Below, piece after piece: positions 10,485 to 19,979 of a stretch of DNA of 64,000 nt. The DNA is taken from assembly GCF_013328205.1 (NCBI RefSeq), contig NZ_JABULH010000004.1, positions 270,398 to 334,397 on the forward strand, read 5' to 3'. The translations under genes and the position numbers were made by a program. The DNA is from Sphingomonas hominis (GTDB lineage Bacteria > Pseudomonadota > Alphaproteobacteria > Sphingomonadales > Sphingomonadaceae). Under the pieces are notes generated by a model. It was not told the origin of the DNA and did no database searches. It saw only the letters and a program-made list of their open reading frames with translations. Every line of letters begins with the position of its first letter. The stretch's first letter is position 1.

Positions 10485-11903
10485 ATGGCCGAGACACTGC
10501 TGATCGCCCTCATCGCGCTGGTCGTCGGCGCCGCACTCGGCTGGTTCCTGACGCGGCAGGCCACGAGCGGCGTGACAGCCGAGCGCGACCAGATGCGCGG
10601 GGAGCGTGACGCCGCGCGTGCCGAGCGCGACGCACAGACCGAGCAATTCCGCCGCGCCATCGCCGATCTGGCGGGTGCCGAGGAACGTGCCCGCGCCGCC
10701 GAACACCTCCGCCGCGACCTCGCCCAAGCGCGCGACGAACGCGAGACCGCGCGTCTCCACGTCTCGCGGCTGGAAGCCGAGGGTCGCGCCGCCGAGCAGC
10801 GCATCGCCGACCTGAAAGTCGCCGCCGACGAGATGAGCCTCCGCTTCAAGGAGGTCGCGCAGTCCGCGCTCGGCGACGCGCAGAAGCAGTTCCTCGACCG
10901 CGCCGAGGCACGCCTCCGCCAGAGCGAGGAAGCGACGGGGCAGGGGATCAAGGCGCTGCTGCAACCCGTCAACGACCGCCTGCTGCGCTACGAGGAAGGC
11001 GTCCAGCGGATCGAGGCCGAGCGCCGCGACGCCTTCGGCCAGCTCCATGGCCAGATCGAGGCGATGCGCACCGGGCAGGAACGCGTGTCGAGCGAGGCTG
11101 CCAAGCTCGTCAACGCGCTACGCAATGCCCCTAAGGCACGCGGTCGCTGGGGTGAGCAGCAGCTCCGCAACGTGCTCGAATCGTGCGGCCTCGCCGAACA
11201 TACCGACTTCCAGATGGAGGTCAGCGTGTCGCTCGACGACGGCGCGCGGCTGCGCCCCGACGCGATCGTGCGTATCCCCGGCGGCAAGTCGCTGATTATC
11301 GACGCCAAGGTGTCGTTGAACGCCTACCAGGACGCGTTCGGCGCGGTGGACGAGAACGAGCGCCAGCTCGGCCTCGCCGCGCATGCGCTCTCCATGCGCA
11401 ACCATGTGCTGTCGCTCGGCGCCAAGGCTTATTGGACGCAGTTCGACGACGCGCCCGACTATGTCATCATGTTCGTGCCCGGCGAACACTTCCTCGGTGC
11501 CGCGCTCGAGCACGACCCGAAGCTGTGGGACGACGCCTTCGATCGCCGCGTGCTGCTTGCGACGCCGACCAACCTAATTGCGATCGCGCGCACCGTCTCG
11601 GCGGTGTGGCGGCAGGAGAAACTCGCCGCACAGGCGCAGGAGATCGCAACGCTCGGCAAGGAGCTCTACAGCCGTCTTGCGGTGATGGGCGGGCACGTCG
11701 CCAAACTCGGCAAAAACCTCGACACCGCGATGGGCGCGTACAATTCGTTCGTCGGCAGCCTGGAGAGCCAGGTGCTGACCAGCGCGCGCCGCTTCGAAGC
11801 GCTCAACATCGATACCGGCACCAAGTCGATCGAGTCGCTGCCGGTCGGCGAGCAGGCGGTGCGGCCGCTCACCAAGCTCAGCTACGACGCGGCGGCGGAG
11901 TAA
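10485..11903 (+). CDS. rmuC: DNA recombination protein RmuC homologue
   Basis: 472 aa. An N-terminal membrane anchor (about residues 4-22) is followed by a long Arg/Glu/Ala-rich coiled coil to about residue 160 and the RmuC nuclease-like domain (APKARGRWGEQQLRNVLE, then IIDAKVSLNAY, and VPGEHFLGAAL). RmuC restrains inversions at short inverted repeats in E. coli; the biochemical role is uncertain. ATG 10485 follows the dispersed repeat. Confidence 0.93.
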   Translation: MAETLLIALIALVVGAALGWFLTRQATSGVTAERDQMRGERDAARAERDAQTEQFRRAIADLAGAEERARAAEHLRRDLAQARDERETARLHVSRLEAEGRAAEQRIADLKVAADEMSLRFKEVAQSALGDAQKQFLDRAEARLRQSEEATGQGIKALLQPVNDRLLRYEEGVQRIEAERRDAFGQLHGQIEAMRTGQERVSSEAAKLVNALRNAPKARGRWGEQQLRNVLESCGLAEHTDFQMEVSVSLDDGARLRPDAIVRIPGGKSLIIDAKVSLNAYQDAFGAVDENERQLGLAAHALSMRNHVLSLGAKAYWTQFDDAPDYVIMFVPGEHFLGAALEHDPKLWDDAFDRRVLLATPTNLIAIARTVSAVWRQEKLAAQAQEIATLGKELYSRLAVMGGHVAKLGKNLDTAMGAYNSFVGSLESQVLTSARRFEALNIDTGTKSIESLPVGEQAVRPLTKLSYDAAAE

Positions 11904-11907
11904 GAGC

Positions 11908-12906
11908 TCAACGCCGCATCAGCCCGATCGCGACGGTCACCAGCCGCACTGCGATCTGCGCGCAGAGCCGCTGCGGATCGTCGCGGCTTGGCACGTACTC
12001 GGCGAGAAGAAGCCCGACGATCTGCCCGCGCGCTGCGAGACCGTGGAGCAGGTCAAGGCAATCCTCGTAGGTCAGCCCGCCCGGCGTCGGCATCGCCACC
12101 GCCGGGAAGGCGGCAGGATCGATCCCGTCGCAGTCGATCGACACGACGTAGCGCTCGCCCCCCGGCCGCTCGTCAAGCACCGCCTCGGCACCGCGTCGAT
12201 GCCACTCGCGTGCCGTAAGGATCTGGTCACCGAAGGCGCGCGCGTCATCGTGCTGCCATGCCGCGCCGCTGCCCAGGCCACGAATGCCGACCTGGAGCAT
12301 GCCCGTCACCCACGGCATCTCGGCAACGCGCCGCATCGGCGAGCCATAGCCATTGTCCTCGTCCTGGATCGTCCCGCCCCAGTCGACGTGCGCGTCGATC
12401 TGCACCACCGTCACTGGGCCGAAGCGATCAAAGGCGGCGAGCACCGGGATCGGCACCGAATCGTCGCCGCCCAGCACCACCGGCAAGGCGCCGGCATCCA
12501 GCACTTGCTCGACCGCGGCGGCGATGCGGTGGCGGTTGCCGTCGGCATCCTGAACCTTGGTCACGACGTCGCCGATGTCGACTCCGACCGACACCGGATC
12601 GGCACCTTTGGTCAGCAACGTGGCGTTCAAGTCGAAGTCATGCTGCGATACCTGCCCGGCGAACTGCTGCGATGCCGCTCGGATTGCACCGGGTGCATCG
12701 GCGGAATGGCTGCGCTGGGCGGGATCGTACGGCGTCGCCTCGGCAGCGCCCAACACCACGACAGGCGTGTCGGGCAGGTCGTCGAGCGTGGCGGCGGGAA
12801 GGCGAAGGAAGGTGGGGAAGCCGGTAGTCACGGCGCACAGAACCCACGGCTTTGCGCTTCGTTGCTGATCTTTGTTGGTCAGGCGGTGAGCCATCCAACT
12901 AGGCAA
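11908..12906 (-). CDS. Agmatinase/arginase-family ureohydrolase
   Basis: Binuclear manganese hydrolase fold, 332 aa. Metal-binding motifs are GGDDS (Asp where most members have His), DAHVD and SIDCDGIDPA. These match the SpeB/agmatinase branch, but the exact substrate (agmatine, guanidinobutyrate or guanidinopropionate) is not settled. The GGDHS-to-GGDDS change at the first metal position is worth noting. It converges with rmuC (4-bp gap). A second in-frame ATG lies 12 bp into the frame. Confidence 0.85.
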   Translation of the reverse strand: MPSWMAHRLTNKDQQRSAKPWVLCAVTTGFPTFLRLPAATLDDLPDTPVVVLGAAEATPYDPAQRSHSADAPGAIRAASQQFAGQVSQHDFDLNATLLTKGADPVSVGVDIGDVVTKVQDADGNRHRIAAAVEQVLDAGALPVVLGGDDSVPIPVLAAFDRFGPVTVVQIDAHVDWGGTIQDEDNGYGSPMRRVAEMPWVTGMLQVGIRGLGSGAAWQHDDARAFGDQILTAREWHRRGAEAVLDERPGGERYVVSIDCDGIDPAAFPAVAMPTPGGLTYEDCLDLLHGLAARGQIVGLLLAEYVPSRDDPQRLCAQIAVRLVTVAIGLMRR

Positions 12907-12933
12907 GCGCGTCGCGATGTCGCATCAACAGTA

Positions 12934-13731
12934 TCAGCGATGCCGGGCGAGCACCTCGTAAGCCATCACCGCGGTCGCGACGGCTGCGTTCAGGCTATCC
13001 GCCTTGCCCAGCATCGGCAGCTTGACCAGCAGGTCGCACGCCGCCTCATAATCGTCGGGCAACCCTTGCGCCTCGTTGCCGGTCAGCAGGAACGTCGGCG
13101 CGGCATAATCGGCGGTGCGGTAATCATGCTCGGTCTGGAGGCTCAAGCCCACCAATTGCCCCGGCCCGGCGCGAAGCCAAGCGATGAAGGGCGCCCACTC
13201 GGTCCGCACGATTGGCACGGTGAACAGCGCCCCCATGCTGGCGCGCACGGCCTCGACCGAGAAAGGATCGACGCACTCGCCGACGAGGATCAGCCCGCCG
13301 GCACCGACCGCGTCGCCGGTGCGCAGGATCGTGCCGAGATTGCCCGGATCGCGCAGCCGCTCGGCCACGAGCCAGATTGGCGAATTCGTTCGGTCGAGCG
13401 CGGACAGCGGCGTCTCGAACGCCGCGAACACGCCGACTACCGCCTGCGGATTGTCCTTGCCCGACAGCTTCGACAGGATGTCGGGCGTGGTCTCGATCGC
13501 CTCACCGCCCGACGCCTCGACCGCGTTGATCAGCGCGCCAACCAGTGGGTGTCCGGCGGAGGCAGCGGCGAAGAACAGGAAGCGCGGCACACGCCCGGTC
13601 TCGCGTGCCTCGGTCAGGATGCGCAAACCCTCGGCCAGGAACAGGCCCTGTTCGCGACGGTGGCGCTTGTCGCGCAGGTCGCGGACCTGCTTGATCAGCG
13701 GGTTGGAATAAGCGGTGATCTGGCGCGGCAT
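12934..13731 (-). CDS. SpoU/TrmH-family RNA 2'-O-methyltransferase
   Basis: 265-aa SPOUT enzyme with an N-terminal substrate-binding domain and the three knot motifs: LVAERLRDPGNLGTILRTGDAVG, FLLTGNEAQGLP and LPMLGKADSLNAAVATAVMAYE (final motif normally SLNVSVAAGI). Probably methylates a ribose in rRNA. It precedes the PTS genes on the same strand but is separated by 35 bp from ptsH, which lies upstream in transcription. Confidence 0.88.
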   Translation of the reverse strand: MPRQITAYSNPLIKQVRDLRDKRHRREQGLFLAEGLRILTEARETGRVPRFLFFAAASAGHPLVGALINAVEASGGEAIETTPDILSKLSGKDNPQAVVGVFAAFETPLSALDRTNSPIWLVAERLRDPGNLGTILRTGDAVGAGGLILVGECVDPFSVEAVRASMGALFTVPIVRTEWAPFIAWLRAGPGQLVGLSLQTEHDYRTADYAAPTFLLTGNEAQGLPDDYEAACDLLVKLPMLGKADSLNAAVATAVMAYEVLARHR

Positions 13732-13766
13732 CGGCTAGCAGACCGGGAGGGAGCGGCTCGGCGGGA

Positions 13767-14036
13767 TCACTCCTCGCCGAACTTGTCCTCCACCAGCGCG
13801 CACATCGTCGCGACCACCGCCTCGGCCTCGTCGCCCTCGGCGCTGATCGTGATCGTGTCGCCCTTGGCCGCGCCCAGCATCATCAGCCCCATGATCGACG
13901 TGCCGGTGACGGTCGAGCCGCCGCGTGCCACCTCGACCGGGATCGGCTGCCCGGCGGCGAGCGTCACGAACTTGGCGCTCGCCCGCGCGTGCAGCCCGCG
14001 GCGGTTGGTGATCTCGACGGTGCGCGACGCGCTCAC
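13767..14036 (-). CDS. ptsH: HPr phosphocarrier protein
   Basis: 89-aa HPr. Active His in RRGLHARAS near residue 16, and the regulatory Ser region in TSIMGLMMLGAAKG. Last gene of the chvI-chvG-hprK-rapZ-EIIA-ptsH run. The GTG start overlaps the EIIA stop (GTGA). In Alphaproteobacteria lacking sugar PTS permeases this chain is regulatory: HprK phosphorylates HPr on Ser while enzyme I phosphorylates the His. Confidence 0.95.
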   Translation of the reverse strand: MSASRTVEITNRRGLHARASAKFVTLAAGQPIPVEVARGGSTVTGTSIMGLMMLGAAKGDTITISAEGDEAEAVVATMCALVEDKFGEE

Positions 14037-14461
14037 GCCGCGGCCTCGCCCAGCACTTCGGAGGCGACCGAGATGTACTTGCGCCCAGCCTCTCGCGCCG
14101 CGGCGACGGCAGCGACCACCGACATCGCCTTGCGCGCCGACTCGAGCCGGATCAGCATCGGCAGGTTGATGCCCGCGATTACTTCAATCCGGCCACGCTC
14201 CATCAGCGAGATGGCGAGGTTGGAGGGGGTTCCGCCGAACAGATCGGTCAGCACGATCACGCCGCGCCCGCCGTCAACATCGGCGATCGCCTGCGCGATA
14301 TCGGCGCGGCGCGCTTCCATGTCATCCTCGGGGCCGATCGCGACGGTCTGTACCTGCTTCTGCGGTCCGACCACGTGTTCCATCGCAGTGACGAACTCGT
14401 CGGCCAGCCGGCCATGCGTGACGAGCACCAGCCCGATGATCTGCATTGACTTACCGTTCAT
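14033..14461 (-). CDS. PTS EIIA, mannose-type (regulatory)
   Basis: 142-aa EIIA(Man)-fold protein. The phosphorylated His lies in LVTHGRLADEF near residue 16, with LTDLFGGTPSN in the middle. No EIIB/EIIC permease genes are adjacent, so it is likely a regulatory phosphate acceptor from HPr rather than a transporter part. ATG 14461 overlaps the rapZ stop by 4 bp (ATGA) and the stop overlaps the ptsH start. Confidence 0.9.
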   Translation of the reverse strand: MNGKSMQIIGLVLVTHGRLADEFVTAMEHVVGPQKQVQTVAIGPEDDMEARRADIAQAIADVDGGRGVIVLTDLFGGTPSNLAISLMERGRIEVIAGINLPMLIRLESARKAMSVVAAVAAAREAGRKYISVASEVLGEAAA

Positions 14462-15363
14462 TGACCCTGCGGTCGCCCCTCAAGCATGTCCTGCGGCGCC
14501 GCCGCCAAATCGCGATGCAGGACGGTGGGCGAAAACCCCGCGTCGCGCAACCGCGCCGCCACCCGCTCCGTCACGTGCACCGAACGATGTTTGCCGCCGG
14601 TACACCCGAACGCGACCGTAACATAGGGCTTTCCCTCTGCCCGGTAGCGCGGCAGCAGCAGCAGCAGCAGGTCCTCGATCCGGCTCACCGCTTCCTCGTA
14701 CGCCGGATCGGCCGCGACGTAAGCGGCGACGTCGGGATCGCGTCCCGTCTTGGGTCGCAGCGTCGGCTCCCAGTGCGGATTGCGCAGAAAGCGCATGTCG
14801 AACATCAGATCGGCCTCCGCCGGCACCCCGCGGGAGAAGCCGAACGACTCGATCGTCAGCGTGGTCGCCGCGGCATCGTCGCGCGCGAAGGTGGCGCGGA
14901 TCTGCTGCGCCAGCGCATTGGCCTTCAACTCGCCGGTATCGATCAACCGGTTCGCCCATTGCCGCAGCGGTGCGAGCAGCGCGCGTTCGCGCGCGATACC
15001 GTCGCGCACCGGGCGATCCTCCGCCAGCGGGTGGCGGCGCCGCGTCTCGGCGTAGCGACGCGCGAGCTCGTCGGCGGAGCAGTCGAGGAACAAGGTGCCG
15101 ATGTCGAGGTCGCTGCGCGTCCGCAACGCGGCGACCTGCGCGATGAATGCGTCCGGATCGAAGTCACGCGTGCGCGATCCGAACCCGAGCGCGAGCGGTC
15201 GCTCGGTCGCGCCCGCCTCAGGCTGCGTGCCGTGGAGAAAGCGCGGCAACAAGGTGAGCGGCAGATTGTCGACCGTCTCCCAACCGACATCTTCCAGCGT
15301 CTTGAGCACCGTCGACTTGCCGGCGCCCGACATGCCGACGACCAGCAGAACCGGCGTCGTCAC
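14458..15363 (-). CDS. rapZ: RNase adapter / nucleotide-binding protein RapZ
   Basis: 301 aa. Walker A in VVGMSGAGKST; C-terminal conserved FGCTGGKHRSV (the E. coli RapZ RNA/metabolite-binding module). I chose the GTG at 15363, giving the usual MTTPVLLVVG N-terminus and a 4-bp GTGA overlap with hprK. A GTG at 15372 adds three residues. Function in alphaproteobacteria is inferred from family only. Confidence 0.93.
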   Translation of the reverse strand: MTTPVLLVVGMSGAGKSTVLKTLEDVGWETVDNLPLTLLPRFLHGTQPEAGATERPLALGFGSRTRDFDPDAFIAQVAALRTRSDLDIGTLFLDCSADELARRYAETRRRHPLAEDRPVRDGIARERALLAPLRQWANRLIDTGELKANALAQQIRATFARDDAAATTLTIESFGFSRGVPAEADLMFDMRFLRNPHWEPTLRPKTGRDPDVAAYVAADPAYEEAVSRIEDLLLLLLPRYRAEGKPYVTVAFGCTGGKHRSVHVTERVAARLRDAGFSPTVLHRDLAAAPQDMLEGRPQGQ

Positions 15364-15782
15364 GCGCCGCACTCCGCCAGAAATTGCGCCAGCGCGCGTT
15401 CGACCTTGATCGCGGCAGACGGGGCGCGCGGATCGATCACGATCGCGCGCACGCGCTGGTCGGCGATGGTGCGCCAGCTAGGCCTCGGCATACGATCGAC
15501 CTCATCGCCGAGGCCTACCACCATTCGGACCGTGATGGAGGGGGTGAATGGCATAACGACGATGCCGATGCCCCTTATCTCCATCCGGCCCGCGATCGTC
15601 GCGGGCGGCGTGGCGATCAGCTTGCCCTCCAGCGCCACCAGCTGGGTATAATCGTCGCTCACGAGCAGCGCGCCGCGGTCGATCAGGCGGAGCGCGAGAT
15701 CCGACTTGCCCGCACCCGATGATCCGAGCAGCATTACGCCGTGGCCCCCGATCGCCACGGTCGTCGCGTGAACCGCGCTCAC
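15360..15782 (-). CDS. hprK: HPr kinase/phosphorylase, short alphaproteobacterial form
   Basis: 140 aa, corresponding only to the C-terminal catalytic domain of the Gram-positive enzyme, as is normal in Alphaproteobacteria. Walker A GSSGAGKSD and the signature GRMEIRGIGIV (HprK motif). GTG start at 15782 overlaps the chvG stop by 4 bp. Couples PTS state to the ChvGI system encoded just upstream. Confidence 0.93.
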   Translation of the reverse strand: MSAVHATTVAIGGHGVMLLGSSGAGKSDLALRLIDRGALLVSDDYTQLVALEGKLIATPPATIAGRMEIRGIGIVVMPFTPSITVRMVVGLGDEVDRMPRPSWRTIADQRVRAIVIDPRAPSAAIKVERALAQFLAECGA

Positions 15783-17353
15783 GCGGGTTCGACCGCGTCG
15801 GCAATCGGCAACCGAACGACGAAGCGCGCGCCGCTCAGCCGGTCCTCGCGGCTCTCGACCGCGACGCTGCCCTGATGTGCCTCGACGATGGTGCGGGCGA
15901 TGGCGAGCCCCAGGCCCGAGTGCTTGCCGAACGCTTCCTCACTCGGTCGGACCGAGTGGAAGCGGCGGAAGATCGCCTCGCGCGCTTCCGCGGGTACGCC
16001 GGGTCCTTCGTCCTCCACGCGCACCTCGATGTCCTCGTCGACGCGTCGCACCGCGATGGAGACGATCCCGCCGTCTGGCGAGAAGGACAAAGCATTGTCG
16101 ATCAGATTGTCGAACACGCGCTCCAACCGGGCACCCTCCGCCATAACGGGCACCTGCGCGTCGGGGAGCAGGTCGAGGTGAAGCCTAATGCCGCGCACAG
16201 TGCCGCGCTGCTCGCGCTGCGCGATCTGGCTCGCGATCATCGCGATCAGATCGATTCGCTCGAACTTCGCGCGGCTGAGCTGCGCGTCGAGGCGCGATGC
16301 TTCGGAGATGTCGCTGATCAGCCGGTCAAGCCGGTGCACGTCGTCGGCGACGATCGCGAGCAGTCTTGCCTGCGCGTCGCGATCGTCGATCAGCGTGAGC
16401 GAGTCGACCGCGCTGCGCAGCGAAGCGAGCGGGTTCTTCAACTCGTGCGTCACGTCGGCGGCGAATGCCTCGGTCGCGTCGATCCTGGCACGCAGCGCTA
16501 GGCTCATGTCGGAGAGCGCGCGCGCGAGCATCCCGATCTCATCGCGACGCTCGGGCAGCCGCGGCACCACCACCTCGCGCGCACGTCCCAACCGAACACG
16601 TACCGCGGCGCGCGCCAGCCGGCGGAGCGGATCGACGATCGTGCGCGCCAGGTACAGCGACAACGCGACCGAGATCGCCAGCGCGGTGAGCACCACCAGG
16701 CTCAGGCGATAACGTTCAACCCGGACGCGCTCGGTGATGTCGCGCGCGTTGATCGTCGACAGCACCACCGAGCCACCAGGCAAGGGGGCCGCGGCGGTGA
16801 TGACCGGGGTGCGATCGGGCGCGCGCCATACGGTAGCAGACAAGGTACGGGTGGTGCGGGCAATGCCCGGGTCGACCTGCGAGCGGCTCGGATCGCCCTG
16901 GAATGCCGGGGAGGAGGGCGCACGCACGATAAAATCGATCAACGCATCGAGCCACCGCGCGGCGCGCTGCCCCAGCCCGTCGGTGCGCGGATCGACCAGC
17001 GTGAAGTCGGAACCGCCCAGTCGTTCGCTGTCCATCAGCACGCGATCGGATCGGTCGAGCAATTGCAATCTGCCGCCCGTATCACGCGCCAACCGCGTGA
17101 GCACCGCGGGACGACTAGCAGGCGGGGCGGCGTTCAGCGCTTCCGCCATCAACCCCGCTTCGCGACGCACCTGCATGACCCGGCTGTCGAGAATGCGGGT
17201 TCGGAACGAATCGAGGTAGAAGAACCCGCCGCCCAGCAGCAGCAGCGCAAAGACGTTGACCGCCAGGATGCGCGGCGTGAGCGAGACCTGATCCGACCAC
17301 CGCCGCGCGGGGTCGCCCGGCTCACTCCTCGGAGAAGCGGTAGCCGGCGCCAT
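15779..17353 (-). CDS. chvG: Sensor histidine kinase ChvG
   Basis: Membrane histidine kinase paired with ChvI, controlling envelope and acid-stress genes in related bacteria. One TM near the N-terminus ([19 protein letters not shown]) and a second near residue 215 flank a periplasmic sensor. HAMP, HisKA ([15 protein letters not shown]) and HATPase (NLIDNAL, DEGPGVP, GLGLAIA) follow. I chose ATG 17353, inside the chvI end (32-bp overlap); the longer open frame upstream is the shadow of chvI. About 524 aa. Confidence 0.92.
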   Translation of the reverse strand: MAPATASPRSEPGDPARRWSDQVSLTPRILAVNVFALLLLGGGFFYLDSFRTRILDSRVMQVRREAGLMAEALNAAPPASRPAVLTRLARDTGGRLQLLDRSDRVLMDSERLGGSDFTLVDPRTDGLGQRAARWLDALIDFIVRAPSSPAFQGDPSRSQVDPGIARTTRTLSATVWRAPDRTPVITAAAPLPGGSVVLSTINARDITERVRVERYRLSLVVLTALAISVALSLYLARTIVDPLRRLARAAVRVRLGRAREVVVPRLPERRDEIGMLARALSDMSLALRARIDATEAFAADVTHELKNPLASLRSAVDSLTLIDDRDAQARLLAIVADDVHRLDRLISDISEASRLDAQLSRAKFERIDLIAMIASQIAQREQRGTVRGIRLHLDLLPDAQVPVMAEGARLERVFDNLIDNALSFSPDGGIVSIAVRRVDEDIEVRVEDEGPGVPAEAREAIFRRFHSVRPSEEAFGKHSGLGLAIARTIVEAHQGSVAVESREDRLSGARFVVRLPIADAVEPA

Positions 17354-18026
17354 ATAGCGTTTCGATCGAGTCGAAGTCGCGGTCGACCTCGCGGAACTTG
17401 CGGCGCACGCGCTTGATGTGCGAATCGATCGTGCGATCGTCGACGTAAATGTCGTCCTGGTACGCCGCATCCATCAACTGGTTGCGCGTCTTGACGATGC
17501 CAGGGCGCTGCGCGAGCGTTTCCAGGATCAGGAACTCGGTGACGGTCAGCGTGACCGGCGTGCCGTTCCACGACACGCGGTGGCGCGCCGGATCCATTAC
17601 CAGCCGCCCGCGCTCGATCGGGCCGTTCGTCTCGGCCTGCTCCGGGTCCGACCCGGCGGTTAGTTCGGTGCGGCGCAGGATGGCACGAATGCGCGCGATC
17701 AGCAGCCGCTGGCTGAACGGCTTGGCGATGTAATCGTCTGCACCGAGCGCAAGGCCGAGCGCTTCATCGAGCTCGTCGTCCTTGCTGGTCAGGAAAATAA
17801 CCGGCGTCGACTGCTTCTCACGCAGGCGACGCAGCAGTTCGAGCCCGTCCATCCGCGGCATCTTGATGTCGAGAATCGCGAGATCGGGCGGGTTCTCGAT
17901 CAACGCCTTTAACGCCGCCTCACCGTCAGGATAGAGCCGCGTCAGAAAACCTTCGGCCTGCAGCGCGATCGACACCGAGGTCAGGATGTTGCGATCATCG
18001 TCGACCAGGGCGATCGTTGCACTCAT
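17322..18026 (-). CDS. chvI: Response regulator ChvI
   Basis: OmpR/PhoB-type regulator, 234 aa: receiver with VDDDRNI, phospho-Asp in [13 protein letters not shown], Lys in YIAKPFS, then a winged-helix DNA-binding domain ([33 protein letters not shown]). ATG 18026 starts the protein directly at the receiver; an upstream start adds twelve unrelated residues. First gene of the operon, downstream of a tRNA gene on the same strand. Confidence 0.94.
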   Translation of the reverse strand: MSATIALVDDDRNILTSVSIALQAEGFLTRLYPDGEAALKALIENPPDLAILDIKMPRMDGLELLRRLREKQSTPVIFLTSKDDELDEALGLALGADDYIAKPFSQRLLIARIRAILRRTELTAGSDPEQAETNGPIERGRLVMDPARHRVSWNGTPVTLTVTEFLILETLAQRPGIVKTRNQLMDAAYQDDIYVDDRTIDSHIKRVRRKFREVDRDFDSIETLYGAGYRFSEE

Positions 18027-18132
18027 GGCAGGTTCGCTAGTCCAAACCGGCGCGCGGCTCAATGCTGTAAGAAAGCGCCATCGACCGAGTAACCATTGCC
18101 GAGGATGATGCGCGAACCGCGACGCGAAAAGC

Positions 18133-18207
18133 TGGTGACCCCTACGAGAATCGAACTCGTGTTTTCGCCGTGAGAGGGCGACGTCCTAACCGCTAGACGA
18201 AGGGGCC
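18133..18207 (-). tRNA. tRNA-Glu (anticodon CTC)
   Basis: 75-nt cloverleaf read on the minus strand, including an encoded CCA. The acceptor GGCCCCT pairs with AGGGGTC (one G-U), the anticodon stem TCGCC/GGCGA encloses loop CTCTCAC, and the T-arm contains GTTCGATTC. The loop gives anticodon CTC, reading GAG, the less usual tRNA-Glu isoacceptor in bacteria but expected in a GC-rich genome. Confidence 0.95.
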
Positions 18208-18313
18208 GTGCGCAGTGTGAGGCGCGCAGATACGGCGATGCCGCTTGGGCGTCAAGCACGCTTTTGCTCGGCACCGAGCAGGCGGGTACAGTCGCGCCCG
18301 CCCGCGTCGGCGA

Positions 18314-19684
18314 TCATGCCGCCTTGCGACGCTCCGCCATCTCGGTGTTGAGCATCTCGGCCAGCAGGAACGCGAGCTCCAGGCTCTGTCCGGCGTTCAA
18401 CCGCGGGTCGCAATGCGTGTGGTAGCGATCGGCCAGGCTCTGCTCGGTCACGTCGATCGCGCCGCCGGTGCACTCGGTGACGTTCTGCCCGGTCATCTCG
18501 GCGTGAATACCACCCGCGTGCGTCCCCTCGGCGCGATGCACCGCGAAGAAGCCGCGCACCTCTGCCAGGATGCGATCAAAGGGCCGCGTCTTGTAGCCGT
18601 TGGCGGCCTTGACGACATTGCCGTGCATCGGGTCGCACGACCACACCACCGGATGCCCCTCACGCGTCACCGCGCGCACCAGCCGCGGCAGATGTGCCTC
18701 GATCTTGTCGTGGCCGTAACGCGTGATCAGCGTCATGCGCCCGGGCACGCGCGCGGGGTTGAGCGTGTCTAGCATGCGCAGCAGCGCGTCGGGCTCCAGG
18801 CTCGGCCCGCACTTGACGCCGATCGGATTGCCGATCCCACGCAGGAACTCGACGTGCGCCGATCCCTCGAACCGCGTGCGGTCCCCGATCCACAGGAAGT
18901 GCGCCGACGTGTCGTACCAGTCGCCGGTCAGCGAATCCTGCCGCGCCATCGCCTGCTCGAACGGCAGCAGCAGCGCCTCGTGGCTGGTGTAGAAGGTCGT
19001 CTGGGATAGTTGCGGCACCGTGTCGGGGCTGATCCCGCACGCTTCCATGAAGTCGAGCGCTTCGCCGATCCGATCGGCAGTCTCGGCATATTTCTTCGCC
19101 CAGGGGGATCGACCCATGAAGTCGTGCGTCCAGCGATGCACCTGGTGCAGGTTCGCGTAGCCACCTTGCGCGAACGCCCGCAGCAGGTTGAGCGTCGCCG
19201 CCGACTGCGCGTAGGCGCGCACCATTCGCTCGGGGTCGGGCACGCGCGAACTGATTGTGAACGCAATGTCGTTGACGTTGTCGCCGCGGTAGCTCGGCAG
19301 CTCGACGCCGTCGATCGTCTCGTTGTCGGCCGAGCGCGGCTTGGCGAATTGCCCCGCCATCCGCCCGAGCTTCACCACCGGCAGCTTGGACGCGAAGGTC
19401 AGCACCACCGCCATCTGCAGGATGACGCGAAATGTGTCGCGAATGTTGTTGGGGTGAAATTCGGCAAAGCTTTCCGCGCAATCGCCGCCCTGAAGCAGGA
19501 ACGCCTTGCCCTCTGCCACCTTCGCCAGATCGCCCGTCAGGTTGCGCGCCTCGCCCGCGAACACCAGCGGCGGGAAGTTCGCCAAGCGATCGGTCGCGTC
19601 CTTCAACGCCGCGGCGTCGGGATAGGTAGGGAGCTGCCGCGCCTCGTGGCGAGTCCAGCTATCGGGGGCCCAATTGGCGGCCAT
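18314..19684 (-). CDS. 3-deoxy-7-phosphoheptulonate synthase, class II
   Basis: First step of the shikimate pathway: PEP plus erythrose-4-phosphate to DAHP. Plant/Mycobacterium-type class II enzyme, 456 aa. Diagnostic motifs include [28 protein letters not shown] and [12 protein letters not shown] 19684 gives the usual [10 protein letters not shown] start; ATG at 19699/19696 add a few residues. No other aro genes are adjacent. Confidence 0.95.
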   Translation of the reverse strand: MAANWAPDSWTRHEARQLPTYPDAAALKDATDRLANFPPLVFAGEARNLTGDLAKVAEGKAFLLQGGDCAESFAEFHPNNIRDTFRVILQMAVVLTFASKLPVVKLGRMAGQFAKPRSADNETIDGVELPSYRGDNVNDIAFTISSRVPDPERMVRAYAQSAATLNLLRAFAQGGYANLHQVHRWTHDFMGRSPWAKKYAETADRIGEALDFMEACGISPDTVPQLSQTTFYTSHEALLLPFEQAMARQDSLTGDWYDTSAHFLWIGDRTRFEGSAHVEFLRGIGNPIGVKCGPSLEPDALLRMLDTLNPARVPGRMTLITRYGHDKIEAHLPRLVRAVTREGHPVVWSCDPMHGNVVKAANGYKTRPFDRILAEVRGFFAVHRAEGTHAGGIHAEMTGQNVTECTGGAIDVTEQSLADRYHTHCDPRLNAGQSLELAFLLAEMLNTEMAERRKAA

Positions 19685-19797
19685 GTGCAGTTCCATCACT
19701 TAACAAGAGCAACAATCCGTGCGTCCGTTAGCCCTTGCACGCAACGAAGAAAAGTTTGCAATCGAACGCGCAGTGATCGGACATGCCGATCACGCCG

Positions 19798-19911
19798 TCA
19801 GAACAGGTCGAGCGATCCGCCGCGCACGTCCGCGACCAGATACCCGATCGCCAGCAGCCAGCCGAGCGCACAGAACAACCACAACATCATCCATTGCCAG
19901 CGACGCTGCAT
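19798..19911 (-). CDS. Small membrane protein, 37 aa, unknown
   Basis: Short frame MQRRWQWMMLWLFC... ending GGSLDLF. It has basic residues at the N-terminus, one hydrophobic segment (about residues 8-26) and a short polar tail. An AGGCGAG stretch 7 bp before ATG 19911 could be a ribosome-binding site. It lies between the SDR and DAHP synthase genes on the same strand. Not recognised; conservation in related genomes would be the test. Confidence 0.45.
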   Translation of the reverse strand: MQRRWQWMMLWLFCALGWLLAIGYLVADVRGGSLDLF

Positions 19912-19979
19912 GATCCACTCGCCTGCCTGTCACAACGCGTTCGCGGTGCGTGAGCGCCGATGAACCGTGGATGACCGCG

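Noticed and set aside
12043-14169. Very long plus-strand open frame (708 codons) over the ureohydrolase, rRNA methylase and HPr genes
   Set aside because: It runs antisense to three well-supported minus-strand genes and is Arg/His/Gly-rich noise from GC bias; no motifs.
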